From: Spirochaetaceae bacterium
GTDB lineage: Bacteria; Spirochaetota; Spirochaetia; DSM-27196; PXBQ01
Reading direction: 5' to 3'
Assembly (NCBI GenBank): GCA_007695285.1
Contig: REEC01000125.1
Location: 62,001 to 126,000, forward strand
Length of the DNA: 64,000 nt
The notes under the pieces are model-generated. The model did no database searches and was not told the origin of the DNA. It saw only the letters and a list, made by a program, of their open reading frames with translations. Position numbers and translations under genes: made by a program. Shown here in pieces: positions 50,867 through 63,098 of this stretch; position 1 is the stretch's first letter; every line of letters starts with the position of its first letter.

Positions 50867-51820
50867 TTGGTTCAGACTGCGGCAGTTATTCTCGATAACC
50901 CGGCGTTCGTGAGCGATGTCTGCGGGGTCAACGACGGCAATCTCAGGGTACTCGAGCAGCTACTCGATGCACGAATCATGTCTCGCGGCAACGAACTCTT
51001 CATCGAGACCGAGGACGCCGAAAAGCGGAGCGTGCTCGTTACCATCGTCGGCGAGCTCAGGGAACACGCCGCGCTCGGCCGAGACCTCGGGCCGGATCTT
51101 ATCAGGGCCGTGTTCGAGGGTGTGAATACGGGCGGCACCGACTCCACCGAGCTTCTAAAACGAAACGCGGTATCGGTGAACTCAAGCAAAGTCTTCCCGA
51201 AATCGAGAACGCAAGCTCTTTTCATCCAAAGCATGACGGAACACGATCTTTCGTTCGCTGTCGGTCCGGCCGGTACCGGCAAGACGTTTCTCGCGGTCGC
51301 GCACGCGCTGGCAGAGGTCCTAAGCCGCCGAAAACGCAAACTCGTGCTCACGCGACCGGTCGTAGAGGCAGGGGAAAGCCTCGGATTTCTCCCGGGGGAC
51401 CTCTCGCAGAAAATTCAGCCGTACCTCAAGCCGTTGTACGACGCGATGGAAAGCCTGGTTCCCGGAGAGACGATACAGAAACTCGAGGATACGCGCGTGA
51501 TCGAGGTCGCGCCACTCGCGTATATGCGCGGGCGCAGTCTGCGCGACTGTTACGTGATACTCGACGAGGCGCAGAACACGACTCGCGAACAGATGAAGAT
51601 GTTCCTCACGCGGATCGGCGAGAATACGCGCGTCGTTGTTACCGGCGACGTGACGCAGATCGATCTACCTCGAAAAAAAGAGTCCGGAATGCTTCACGCC
51701 GTCGGAATTCTGCACGGTATTGAAGACATCGGGTTCACGTACTTCACCTCGACGGACGTTGTCCGAAATCCTCTTGTGAAAAAAATCATCCAGGCGTACG
51801 ACGCGAATGAACGTAGTTGA
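50867..51820 (+). CDS. phoH: PhoH family ATPase
   Basis: A 317-residue PhoH/YbeZ protein. The start is TTG 50867 with GAGGAG ahead; the ATG pair at 50851 is in a frame that stops after 15 codons. Walker A is VGPAGTGKTFLAV, Walker B YVILDEAQNTT, and MKMFLTRIGENTRVVVTGDVTQIDLP is the conserved C-terminal block. It is a cytoplasmic P-loop ATPase/RNA helicase-like protein linked with ribosome maturation. ybeY follows with a 14-base overlap, the common arrangement. Confidence 0.95.
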   Translation: MVQTAAVILDNPAFVSDVCGVNDGNLRVLEQLLDARIMSRGNELFIETEDAEKRSVLVTIVGELREHAALGRDLGPDLIRAVFEGVNTGGTDSTELLKRNAVSVNSSKVFPKSRTQALFIQSMTEHDLSFAVGPAGTGKTFLAVAHALAEVLSRRKRKLVLTRPVVEAGESLGFLPGDLSQKIQPYLKPLYDAMESLVPGETIQKLEDTRVIEVAPLAYMRGRSLRDCYVILDEAQNTTREQMKMFLTRIGENTRVVVTGDVTQIDLPRKKESGMLHAVGILHGIEDIGFTYFTSTDVVRNPLVKKIIQAYDANERS

Positions 51821-52268
51821 CGTTTCGTTCGCGGAACCCGAAGAACCTCCTTCGTGGTTTGCGCGCGTAGAAAAATTCTGTCTCGGTGTACTCGACACGC
51901 TTCACCTGGACGGCTGGGAACTGTCGGTCGTCTTCTGCGACGACACCGCAATGACGCGATTGAACCTCGAGTACCGAGGAATCGACGCCCCTACCGACGT
52001 GCTTTCGTTCTCGCAGCTTGAGGGCGAGGGCGTACCGGAAAGTGACTCGGATATCCACGCAGCCGGTGACATCGTCGTCTCACTGAACGCCGTTCAACGG
52101 AATGCGCAGGATTTCGGAGTCGAGTACGAACAAGAATTAAAACGAGTATTGATCCACGGTATTCTTCATGTGGCAGGGCACGATCATATCGGCGATGCCG
52201 AAGATCAGGAGATGCTGATGCTTCAGGAGCGTCTCGTGAATGAACTGTCCCAGGAGTCGTTATTGTGA
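51807..52268 (+). CDS. ybeY: Endoribonuclease YbeY
   Basis: A 153-residue YbeY with the zinc signature HGILHVAGHDH (three His) and upstream RGIDAPTDVLSFSQ. It processes the 3' end of 16S rRNA and takes part in 70S quality control. Overlaps phoH upstream and the CorC-like gene downstream (GTGA), so the three are translationally coupled. Confidence 0.95.
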   Translation: MNVVDVSFAEPEEPPSWFARVEKFCLGVLDTLHLDGWELSVVFCDDTAMTRLNLEYRGIDAPTDVLSFSQLEGEGVPESDSDIHAAGDIVVSLNAVQRNAQDFGVEYEQELKRVLIHGILHVAGHDHIGDAEDQEMLMLQERLVNELSQESLL

Positions 52269-53039
52269 AAACAAGTGGGCTTCTCAAACGTTTGTTTGTC
52301 GGTACCGGACGCGTCGAGAACGACTTGATCGCGTTGAGCATAGAAAAACGCGACATGATCCGCGGAATCGTTGAGCTTTCCGATACTAGTGTCAAGGAAG
52401 TAATGGTACCACGAATCGACGTCGTTTTTGTCTCGACGGACCTCTCGCGCCGCGAGCTCATCGAAAAAGTCACGACGTGCGGTCACTCCCGGTTTCCCGT
52501 GTATACCGACACAATCGACAACGTCATCGGTATGTTGTACGCAAAAGACCTGTTACGATACATCGTGAGCGACGAGGAGATCGCGGTCGAGAAGATCTGC
52601 CGCAAGCCGTTTTTTGTCCCCGAGAGCAAGAAGCTCGACTCGCTTCTGCGCGAGATGAAGAGAAGGCGCGTTCATATTACGGTCGTCGTGGACGAGTACG
52701 GTGGGGTCTCGGGCATTGCGTGTCTCGAGGACATCCTTGAAGAGATTGTCGGTGACATCCAGGATGAGTTCGACAACGAGAAGGAAGACATCCTCGAGAT
52801 CGGTGACGGCGTGTATCTCTGCGACGCACGCGTCGATATCGAGGATCTGAACGATGAGATCAAGACGACCATTCCGGACGACGACTACGACACGCTCGGA
52901 GGTTTTGTGTTCGATCTTTTCGGGAAGATTCCCGTCAAGTACGAGAAGGTCCGGCACGACAACATGGATTTCATCATCCAGGACATGGACGGCCACAAGA
53001 TCAAAACAGTGAAGATCGTTACCGCGAAGGAAACGAACG

Positions 53040-53053
<14 letters not shown>
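52265..53053 (+). CDS. CBS-domain protein (CorC/HlyC type)
   Basis: A 262-residue soluble protein with a CBS pair (KEVMVPRIDVVFVSTDLSRRELIEKV through VEKICRKPFFVPESKKLDSLLREMKRRRVHITVVVDEYGGVSGI) and a C-terminal CorC_HlyC domain (DARVDIEDLNDEIKTTIPDDDYDTLGGFVFDLFGKIP). Transmembrane DUF21 helices are absent, matching CorC rather than CNNM. Likely role is Mg/Co homeostasis or nucleotide binding; the usual phoH-ybeY-corC context is conserved. GTG start overlaps ybeY. Confidence 0.92.
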
Positions 53054-56146
<3,093 letters not shown>

Positions 56147-56221
56147 ATCTGTTCGATCTCAGGAATCATCCCGGCGCGGACGATCGTGACCGCGGCGGGT
56201 GTTCGTTTTTTGGAGAGTAGT

Positions 56222-57403
56222 ATGATCAAGACCGTAAAGGACGTAGAGTTATCCGGAAAGCGCGTGATAATGCGCGTGGATTTTAACGTTCCTCTCGACG
56301 ACGCGGGCCGGGTCACGGACGCGACTCGAATCGAAGCGTCGATGCCGAGCATCGAGTACATCCTCGATAAAGGCGGCGCACTGATTCTCATGAGTCATCT
56401 TGGCCGCCCCAAGGGTGAGCGAAAAACCGAGTTCAGCCTGAAACCCGTGTTCGAGGACCTCAAGAAGCGGCTTCCGTCCGCAACGGTTCTTTTTGCCGAC
56501 GACTGTATCGGAGCGGAGGTAGAAAAACTCGCGGGGACGCTCAAACCGGGTTCGGTCCTTCTTCTCGAGAACCTACGGTTCCATAAGGGAGAGGAGAAGA
56601 ATGATCCGGAGTTCGCGAAGTCTCTCGCCGCGCTCGCGGACGTCTACGTAAACGACGCGTTCGGGACTGCACACCGCGCGCACGCGTCGACCGAAGGCAT
56701 CACCAAGCATCTGCCGTCGGTGGGCGGTTTTTTGATCGAAAAAGAAGTCGCGTTTCTCGGCGGAGTTCTGGAAAACCCCGAGAAACCGTTCGTCGCGGTC
56801 ATCGGTGGCGCAAAGGTCTCGACCAAGATCGCGGTTCTCGAGACGTTGCTGACAAAATGCACGACACTCGTGATCGGCGGTGGGATGGCGTACACGTTCC
56901 TCAAGGTCCAAGGGCATACGATCGGAAAGTCTCTCGTTGAAGACGAGTACCTCGAAACGGCTCAACAGCTGCTCGACGCGGCCGGGAAGGCCGGCGTCGA
57001 GGTCTTGCTACCGACGGACCACGTCTGCGCAACCGAATTCTCCGAGAATGCCGAACCGGTACGCGTCGATGCGGTCGATGTACCCGATAATCTGCTCGCG
57101 CTCGACGTCGGTCCAAAGACCGTCGCGGCGGTGGTCTCGCGCATAGCGGATGCAAAGACGGTCGTCTGGAACGGCCCGATGGGTGTATTTGAGTTCGAGA
57201 CTTTCGCCGAGGGGACGCGCAAGACCGCCGAGGCGATCGCAGTATGTCCCGGGACGACCGTGGTCGGTGGTGGAGATTCGGTCGCGGCGGCGAATAAGTT
57301 CGGGCTTGCCGATCAGATGAGTCACGTCTCGACAGGAGGCGGCGCGTCGCTTGAGTTCCTCGAAGGGAAAACCCTTCCGGGGATAGTAGCCCTTGAGGCC
57401 TGA
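56222..57403 (+). CDS. pgk: Phosphoglycerate kinase
   Basis: About 393 residues from ATG 56222, with GGAGAGTAGT upstream; the track adds 12 residues. The RVDFNVPLDDAGRVTD opening, LMSHLGRPKGE, LLLENLRFHKGEEKND, VNDAFGTAHRAHAST, and the nucleotide-binding GGGDSVAAANKFG near the end match PGK. It transfers phosphate from 1,3-bisphosphoglycerate to ADP. It lies 75 bases after gap, probably in the same transcript. Confidence 0.97.
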   Translation: MIKTVKDVELSGKRVIMRVDFNVPLDDAGRVTDATRIEASMPSIEYILDKGGALILMSHLGRPKGERKTEFSLKPVFEDLKKRLPSATVLFADDCIGAEVEKLAGTLKPGSVLLLENLRFHKGEEKNDPEFAKSLAALADVYVNDAFGTAHRAHASTEGITKHLPSVGGFLIEKEVAFLGGVLENPEKPFVAVIGGAKVSTKIAVLETLLTKCTTLVIGGGMAYTFLKVQGHTIGKSLVEDEYLETAQQLLDAAGKAGVEVLLPTDHVCATEFSENAEPVRVDAVDVPDNLLALDVGPKTVAAVVSRIADAKTVVWNGPMGVFEFETFAEGTRKTAEAIAVCPGTTVVGGGDSVAAANKFGLADQMSHVSTGGGASLEFLEGKTLPGIVALEA

Positions 57404-57467
57404 ACGCAAAATCGCGTAAAGGCACGTGACGGAAATATAAGTAAAGAAGATACAAGAAGAAGGAAAA

Positions 57468-58220
57468 ATGAGACGAGAATTTATCGCGGGTAACTGGAAA
57501 ATGAACACGGTGACGAAAGAGGCCGCGGCTCTCGCCGCGGCGGTCGTGAAGGCGGCCGAAGGTGTTTCGCACCGCGTCCTGATCGCGCCGCCGTACACGG
57601 CGTTGCACGCGGTCCTACCGGTAATCTCGGGAACAAACGTCGAACTCGGCGCGCAGAATGCCTCTTGCGAGCTCGCAGGGGCGCACACGGGCGAGATATC
57701 GGTCACTATGCTCGCGGATCTCGGCGTCACGGTCGTGATTCTCGGTCATTCCGAACGCCGGCAGATCTATTTTGAGACCGACGAGCTCATCAACAAAAAA
57801 ATTCACACCGTCCTCGCTGCGGGGCTCGAGGTGATTTTCTGCGTCGGCGAGACTCTCGACGAGCGCGAGGCAGGACGAGCGGTCGCCGTTGTCGAGGAAC
57901 AACTCAAGAACGGCCTGGTTGGCGTCGACGCCTCACAGCTGTCGCGTTTGACGCTCGCGTACGAACCCGTTTGGGCGATCGGTACGGGAAAGACCGCAAC
58001 CCCCGACGATGCCGACGAGATTCACGCGGCCGCTCGAAAAACGGTCGCGACGATGTACAATTCGGAGCTTGCCGAGAACCTCGTTGTTCAGTACGGCGGC
58101 TCGGTCAAGCCCGACAATGTACGCGAACTCATGGCGAAGCCGAACATCGACGGCGCGCTCGTCGGTGGCGCATCGCTTTCGGCCGATTCGTTCGGCCCGA
58201 TCGTTCGCTTCAATTCATAA
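57468..58220 (+). CDS. tpiA: Triose-phosphate isomerase
   Basis: A 250-residue TIM barrel: FIAGNWKMN (catalytic Lys), ILGHSERR (catalytic His), LAYEPVWAIGTGKTATP (catalytic Glu and flexible loop) and VQYGGSVKPDN (phosphate grip). AAGGAAAA precedes the ATG. It interconverts dihydroxyacetone phosphate and G3P. secG follows 17 bases later, the common tpiA-secG order. Confidence 0.97.
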   Translation: MRREFIAGNWKMNTVTKEAAALAAAVVKAAEGVSHRVLIAPPYTALHAVLPVISGTNVELGAQNASCELAGAHTGEISVTMLADLGVTVVILGHSERRQIYFETDELINKKIHTVLAAGLEVIFCVGETLDEREAGRAVAVVEEQLKNGLVGVDASQLSRLTLAYEPVWAIGTGKTATPDDADEIHAAARKTVATMYNSELAENLVVQYGGSVKPDNVRELMAKPNIDGALVGGASLSADSFGPIVRFNS

Positions 58221-58237
58221 ATAGGTTGGTACGTGGT

Positions 58238-58621
58238 ATGGGAATATTAAGCATTCTACTGATGGTTCTTTTCATAATCAGCGCACTGCTACTCGTCGCG
58301 CTTGTCCTGATCCAGGATGAGGGCGGCGAAGGGCTCGGCGGCATTTTTGGTGGGGGCGGATCCCAGCAGGTCGGAAACCGCTCGGGGAACATCCTCACAA
58401 AAACGACCGGTGTGCTCGGCGCGATTTTCCTCTTCAGTTCGTTCGGTCTGGCGTGGTTGAACCGCACACCCGAGACAGGCGATATCGAACGCGCTGCGCG
58501 TGAGCTCGAAGGCGAGGTTCAACCGATCGAGTGGTGGCTTGTCCCCGCCGACGAAGACCCCGTAGATGACGGGTTCGAGTTGTTCCAGGATCCCCCTACG
58601 GTCGACGAGAGCGAGGAATGA
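58238..58621 (+). CDS. secG: Preprotein translocase subunit SecG
   Basis: About 127 residues from ATG 58238; the track opens 267 bases earlier in another context. Two transmembrane helices (ILSILLMVLFIISALLLVALVLIQ and NILTKTTGVLGAIFLFSSFGLAWL) flank the SecG loop GEGLGGIFGGGGSQQVG. An unusually long acidic C-terminal tail of about 45 residues (ending DEDPVDDGFELFQDPP and ESEE) follows. It assists SecYE protein export. Confidence 0.93.
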   Translation: MGILSILLMVLFIISALLLVALVLIQDEGGEGLGGIFGGGGSQQVGNRSGNILTKTTGVLGAIFLFSSFGLAWLNRTPETGDIERAARELEGEVQPIEWWLVPADEDPVDDGFELFQDPPTVDESEE

Positions 58622-59031
58622 GAGTCGCCGTAGTTTTCGTCCCAGGCAAAAACCGCGACAAACTTTTGTCGATTTCGAAAGCACTCGCAAAAGGCATCGA
58701 GTCGAACGGTCATCGGGTCGACCTTGTCGACGCGGGCCGGGACGTTAACACAAAGCTCACGATTTTTGAGTATATTGCCGTTGGGACGCAGCCTATCACA
58801 TTCTTCACGGGTAAGGTTCCTGACCGCCTGTCGATGTTCCTGAAGAACGCGGGGATGGTCGTCGGCAAAAAGTGTTTTGCGTTCACGACAAAAAAAGGGC
58901 TTGGCACCGACAAAGCCTTGAGTCGAACGATGAAAACGATGGAAGCGGAGGGGATGTTCCTTCGCTTTTCGGAGATCCTGAGTTCGGAAGTCGAGGCCGA
59001 AGAAATTGGTAAACGGCTAAAAATTTCGTAG
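58618..59031 (+). CDS. Hypothetical flavodoxin-like protein
   Basis: A 137-residue protein overlapping the secG stop (ATGA). MRVAVVFVPGKNRDKLLSISKALAKGIESNGHRVDLVDAGRD has the beta-alpha start of a flavodoxin fold. FEYIAVGTQPITFFTGKVPDRLSMFL and KCFAFTTKKGLGTDKALSRTM follow the same strand-helix order, but the FMN-binding T/SxTGxT loop is replaced by PGKNRD, so flavin binding is doubtful. Function unknown. Confidence 0.65.
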   Translation: MRVAVVFVPGKNRDKLLSISKALAKGIESNGHRVDLVDAGRDVNTKLTIFEYIAVGTQPITFFTGKVPDRLSMFLKNAGMVVGKKCFAFTTKKGLGTDKALSRTMKTMEAEGMFLRFSEILSSEVEAEEIGKRLKIS

Positions 59032-59047
59032 CGACAACGTGTTGTCG
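59032..59047. promoter_or_regulatory. Palindrome CGACAAC-GT-GTTGTCG
   Basis: A 16-base perfect palindrome begins at the base after the stop of the flavodoxin-like gene and lies 16 bases before the J-domain start. It has no T-run, so an operator or hairpin is more likely than a terminator. Confidence 0.35.
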
Positions 59048-59063
59048 GTACACCGCTCGAAAA

Positions 59064-59894
59064 GTGAGACCAGAATCGGAATATACGGTGGAAACGTATT
59101 ACTCTCTACTGCGCGTAGATGTTGACTCGACCAGAGAAGAAATAAAACGCGGATTTCGTCGTCGCGCCAAAGAACTACACCCGGACGTACGATCACACGA
59201 TAAAAACGCCGCGGATAAAATGCGGACGCTGATACACGCGTACGAAACGCTGATGGATCCGATTATGCGGCGGCAGTACGATCTGACGCATCGAATAATG
59301 CCTGCCGAGTTCCGGTTCGACTACCGCGCGTTTCTCCGGGCGCAAACCGATGCCACGAACAGGAGCAAATTGATTTTTTTCGAGCTTCTTCACAGCAACC
59401 CCGATGACGCGATCGAGATATACGAGAGCCTGCTCCGAACGGTCCCGTCGTACGATCTGTCCGAATACATGGATCGTGAAGACTACATGGACTGCGCTTT
59501 TTTGCTCGCCGAGGAGTATGAGAGGCGTGATTTTTTCGTGCGAGCGTACGAGCTATACGTTTCAACCGTGATTCTTGAATTCGAGAGCCCGTATTTCCGA
59601 CACTTCTTCGAGGATGTCACGTCACGGCTCCGATCGCTTGTGTGTCACAAGATGCCGGGTGAGGTTCCTGTCGAGACGGCGAGCCGGTTTCTCACTGAAC
59701 TCCTGTCGCTTCCGTTACCGCGGAAAGATATCGCGATGTACCATAAACGGCTCTCGGAGATTTTTATCGAAACCGAACAGTATCGAATGGCCGAGCGCCA
59801 TCTGAAAAAAGCGCTCGCTCTGGACAAAAAGCTTGCAGGCGCGAAAAAAATCCGCGAGAAGCTCGATTCCCGCGTCGCCGTACGTGTCGTGTAA
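59064..59894 (+). CDS. J-domain protein with helical C-terminus
   Basis: A 276-residue protein. Residues about 8-72 form a J-domain (YYSLLRVDVDSTREEIKRGFRRRAKELHPDVRSHDKNAADKMRTLIHAYETLMDPIMRRQYD) with the HPD tripeptide needed to stimulate DnaK. There is no Gly/Phe region, zinc-finger or substrate domain of true DnaJ. The rest is helical and may be TPR-like (LDSLP-, EQYRMAERHLKKALALDKK). It starts with GTG and has no clear ribosome site. Probably a specialised DnaK co-chaperone. Confidence 0.85.
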   Translation: MRPESEYTVETYYSLLRVDVDSTREEIKRGFRRRAKELHPDVRSHDKNAADKMRTLIHAYETLMDPIMRRQYDLTHRIMPAEFRFDYRAFLRAQTDATNRSKLIFFELLHSNPDDAIEIYESLLRTVPSYDLSEYMDREDYMDCAFLLAEEYERRDFFVRAYELYVSTVILEFESPYFRHFFEDVTSRLRSLVCHKMPGEVPVETASRFLTELLSLPLPRKDIAMYHKRLSEIFIETEQYRMAERHLKKALALDKKLAGAKKIREKLDSRVAVRVV

Positions 59895-59995
59895 ATCAGC
59901 CGCGGAAGACAAACAAAAGCTGACGCGAGCCGATTATTGTGGTAAATTTTACCCGACGAGCATTCGTGCAATCAGATTCGTCTATGGAAGGGAAA

Positions 59996-61048
59996 ATGAT
60001 ACAATGTATTCTCCGTAAAAACATTGCTGTTCTCGCGTTCTTCATCGTCGCGATGGTCGGTGGTTCGCTTTACGCCCAGGTGCTCGATATGCCCGTCGCG
60101 GTCGTGCGTTTGACCGAGACCGTCAACATCGGTCAGCGGGAGCTCAGGCGTCAGGTGCAGATTCTCGAGCAGCAGCTGCAGCAAACGCTGTCGCTCGAGG
60201 ACAGAAAAGAAGTTCTCGACGCCCAGGTCGGCGAGGTTTTGATCCTACAGGCTGCGGCTCGCGACAACATTCGTGTCTCGCAGACCGAAATCGACCAGGC
60301 AATCGCGCAACAGCGTGAACAGCTCGGTTCCCCCTCCGAGGCACAGTTTCGGACGCAAATCGAGACGCAGACGGGGATGACGTGGCAACAGTACCAGGAC
60401 CAGATCAGAAAACGACTCATCCAGGAGAAGTACATCGTCGAAAAAAAGGGTGCCATGATTCGGAACGTTCCTCAGCCAAGCGAAGCCGAGATCCGCGACA
60501 CGTACGAGGAGAACGCGACTCAGTTCGCGAATCCGGCGATGGTTCGATTCACACACATTTTTTTCGACACCCGTGGCGCGTCGTCCGAGCGACGCGCGGA
60601 GGCTCGACAGCAGATCGATGACATGAACCGTAGGATCACGTCGGGGCGGGACACATTCCAGGAGTTGGTGAATCGCGCAGTCGACGATCCGAAGTACTCG
60701 GCCGGTGATTTTGGTTACCTGCCGCGCGGTGAGCAACAGGTCATAAGCGCCCTCGGCCGTTCGTTCGTCGATTCGGTCTTTCGGCTCGAGGTCGACCAGA
60801 CGAGCGGGATTATCGAATCGAATTACGGGTACCACATCGTTCGGATAACCGATCGGAGATCGCCAAAGCTTCTCGGCCTCGATGATCCGTTGCTTCCGGG
60901 ACAGAACATCACTGTCCGAGACCAAATACGGTCGGCGCTGTTCAACAGAAGCCAACAGGAGGCGCTTCAGCGCGCGGTTCGCGAAGTCGTCGACGACTTG
61001 AAGCGCCAAGCCGAGATAACCTTGTACGAGCAGAATCTCAGATGGTGA
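59996..61048 (+). CDS. Periplasmic parvulin-type peptidyl-prolyl isomerase (SurA/PrsA-like)
   Basis: About 350 residues from ATG 59996, with GGAAGGG just ahead; earlier track starts are weaker. A signal peptide (NIAVLAFFIVAMVGGSLYAQ) leads to a SurA-like N-terminal helical domain (VDxxELRRQVQILEQQLQQTL region, IDQAIAQQREQLGSPSEAQF). A PPIC domain follows (MVRFTHIFFDTRGASSERRAEARQQIDDM, SAGDFGYLPRGEQ, GIIESNYGYHIVRITDR). It would help fold outer-membrane proteins in the periplasm. A CTGACG, 17 bp, TAAATT promoter candidate lies about 50 bases upstream. Confidence 0.9.
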   Translation: MIQCILRKNIAVLAFFIVAMVGGSLYAQVLDMPVAVVRLTETVNIGQRELRRQVQILEQQLQQTLSLEDRKEVLDAQVGEVLILQAAARDNIRVSQTEIDQAIAQQREQLGSPSEAQFRTQIETQTGMTWQQYQDQIRKRLIQEKYIVEKKGAMIRNVPQPSEAEIRDTYEENATQFANPAMVRFTHIFFDTRGASSERRAEARQQIDDMNRRITSGRDTFQELVNRAVDDPKYSAGDFGYLPRGEQQVISALGRSFVDSVFRLEVDQTSGIIESNYGYHIVRITDRRSPKLLGLDDPLLPGQNITVRDQIRSALFNRSQQEALQRAVREVVDDLKRQAEITLYEQNLRW

Positions 61049-61058
61049 GACGCGAATA

Positions 61059-61478
61059 ATGGGCTCGCGCCGAAAAGGTCGAATTATCGCGTTCCAAGCG
61101 TTGTACGGCTGGGACGCAACGAACAACCCGATCGATTCGGTTCTGGCTTTCGACTGGGTCGACGGGAAAAGAGACGCCGAGGCGTACGACGACACGATCG
61201 GGTTCGCGCGGCTCATCACCGCAGGGACAATCGAGAATATCGACGCTGTGGACGATGCGATCAAGGCGCGCCTAAAGCATTGGGATTTCTCACGGCTTTC
61301 GCGGGTCGATCTCGCAATCCTGCGAATGAGCGTGTACTGTCTTCTCTATCAAACCGATATTCCACGTTCGGTCACTATCGACGAGGCGATCGATATCGCA
61401 AAAGAGTTCGGCGGAGACGGCTCGTATAAGTTCGTTAACGGCGTACTCGACGGCGTCGGCAAGGCCGAAATCGTGTAG
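61059..61478 (+). CDS. nusB: Transcription antitermination protein NusB
   Basis: A 139-residue helical RNA-binding protein: SRRKGRIIAFQALYGWD at the start and SRVDLAILRMSVYCLLYQTDIPRSVTIDEAIDIAKEFGGDGSYKFVNGVLDGV at the end, the NusB signature. It joins NusE to boxA for rRNA antitermination. It is 10 bases after the PPIase stop and followed within three bases by a TPR protein. Confidence 0.94.
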   Translation: MGSRRKGRIIAFQALYGWDATNNPIDSVLAFDWVDGKRDAEAYDDTIGFARLITAGTIENIDAVDDAIKARLKHWDFSRLSRVDLAILRMSVYCLLYQTDIPRSVTIDEAIDIAKEFGGDGSYKFVNGVLDGVGKAEIV

Positions 61479-61481
61479 CCG

Positions 61482-63062
61482 ATGAGTTCCCGCGCGCCGA
61501 TCCGCGATACCGTCGTTTTTTTTTCAGGCCTCGCGGCCGTCGTCGGCGTGTCATTTTTCATCGTCATTTCATTGACAACCTCACAAGCGGATCGGGAGTT
61601 CGTCGTCGCGGTCACGGATGCACGAAACGCAATCGCGCGGGCAGAGCCCGCGGAAGCGGCTGCTCTTCTCGACCGGGGCGTACTCTACGCTCGGTCGCAG
61701 CGAGACTGGGGCGTTCTGATCCGGCTCGCGTACGCCGTTTTTGAGCTTTCACACGACGTTACCACCCTGTCGCGGATAGCGACACGGGCTTCCGATGCCT
61801 TTCCCGACGAACACCAATTCTTGAAGGTCGCCGCACACGCCCTCGTGCGCGCGGGTCTGTTCGACGATGCCGTGTCTTTGATCGATCGCCGGCTCAGTCC
61901 TTCAGACGCGCGTTCGCTCGCGGCGGAGGCGTACCTCGGTGCGGAGCGCTCTCTCGTCGGCGACGATATCGCCGTTCTCACGCGTCTGGGGACGAGCAAA
62001 GACGCAGACGAGTTCGCCCTCGCGGCATCCGTAACGAACCGGGACGAGTTCCGAGTAAACGAGGCGTTGCTTCGTGCGCGTGACGGCCGGATTGCGCTCG
62101 CGTACGGCGCCGTACACGGCGCCACGGTACCGGAGCGCCTGGTTGCGCTGCTCGCGTACGATGCGGGCGAGTTTGAGTCGTTTCACGCGGTCTTGCGCCG
62201 CGCGCCGCCGGAGCTCGCGTTTTCTTCGGAGATGATGCTTCTGCAGGGTGACGTACGCGTCATCCAAAAGCAACCGGACGAGGCGTTTCCTTTTTACGAC
62301 GAGGTCGCGACGGTAGATCCCGCGTACTCGGTCGTGCCTCACCTGAATCGGGCGGGTCTCCTGCAGCCCGACTCGCGCCAGGAACGATCTTTGCTCGAAG
62401 CATGGAGTCGTTTTCCAGGCGATCTCCGCGTTTTACACGCCGTGGCGGCATTCTACGCGCGCACCGACCGCGGTGCAGAAGCGCTTGCGGTGCTCAAGAG
62501 CCCGGAGACACGTGAGCTCGCACGCGACAGACTCGCCGCGCTCGAGTTCATCGCGACGTACTCGCGCGAGAACCCCGACCGGTACCTCTCGAGGCTTTGG
62601 ATCCTTCATAACGAACGGCCGTCGGACGCCGACGTTGCCGCGCTTCTCGCGTCGAGCCTCTACGCGTTCCGCGACTTCGAAGGGCTTCGTATGCTGATCG
62701 CAAGAGCGGAGGAAGGTTTATGGACCGCGCTATACCGCGGCGTGATCGCTTTCGAAAAGCGTGACTTTTCGCGCGCGGCGTCCGCGTTCGAGGCGGCCTC
62801 CGGACGATACTCCGCGTACGGGCTGTACAACGCCGCGAGACTCGCCGAGTCGCTCGGACGACGCGAGACGGCAACGCGCCTGTACGATTCGGTGATCGAA
62901 ACCGGCTCAAACATCCTCGTGTCGCGCGCGTACGCCGGGCGCTCTCGGATCGAGTACGCAAACGGAGACATCACAAACGCGCGTCGCGAAATCGAACGCG
63001 CGCTCGCGATCGACCCGGAGTTCCATGCCGCCGACGTATTTCGCAGATTTCTCGGCGATTGA
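61482..63062 (+). CDS. Membrane-anchored TPR protein
   Basis: A 526-residue protein with one N-terminal transmembrane segment (TVVFFSGLAAVVGVSFFIVISLTTS) and otherwise Ala-rich helical repeats that fit TPR or SEL1-like spacing (AEPAEAAALLDRGVLYARSQRDW, LYRGVIAFEKRDFSRAASAFEAASGRYSAYGLYNAARLAESLGRRETATRLYD). It would sit on the periplasmic side as a scaffold. No family recognised. Starts four bases after the nusB stop, suggesting co-transcription. Confidence 0.78.
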   Translation: MSSRAPIRDTVVFFSGLAAVVGVSFFIVISLTTSQADREFVVAVTDARNAIARAEPAEAAALLDRGVLYARSQRDWGVLIRLAYAVFELSHDVTTLSRIATRASDAFPDEHQFLKVAAHALVRAGLFDDAVSLIDRRLSPSDARSLAAEAYLGAERSLVGDDIAVLTRLGTSKDADEFALAASVTNRDEFRVNEALLRARDGRIALAYGAVHGATVPERLVALLAYDAGEFESFHAVLRRAPPELAFSSEMMLLQGDVRVIQKQPDEAFPFYDEVATVDPAYSVVPHLNRAGLLQPDSRQERSLLEAWSRFPGDLRVLHAVAAFYARTDRGAEALAVLKSPETRELARDRLAALEFIATYSRENPDRYLSRLWILHNERPSDADVAALLASSLYAFRDFEGLRMLIARAEEGLWTALYRGVIAFEKRDFSRAASAFEAASGRYSAYGLYNAARLAESLGRRETATRLYDSVIETGSNILVSRAYAGRSRIEYANGDITNARREIERALAIDPEFHAADVFRRFLGD

Positions 63063-63088
63063 AAACACCGGTAGATCAATGGTATAGT
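63059..63088 (+). promoter_or_regulatory. map promoter
   Basis: TTGAAA (overlapping the preceding stop codon) and TATAGT with 18 bp between. The -10 ends ten bases before the map ATG; no Shine-Dalgarno is present. Confidence 0.55.
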
Positions 63089-63098
63089 TCCGCAATCG

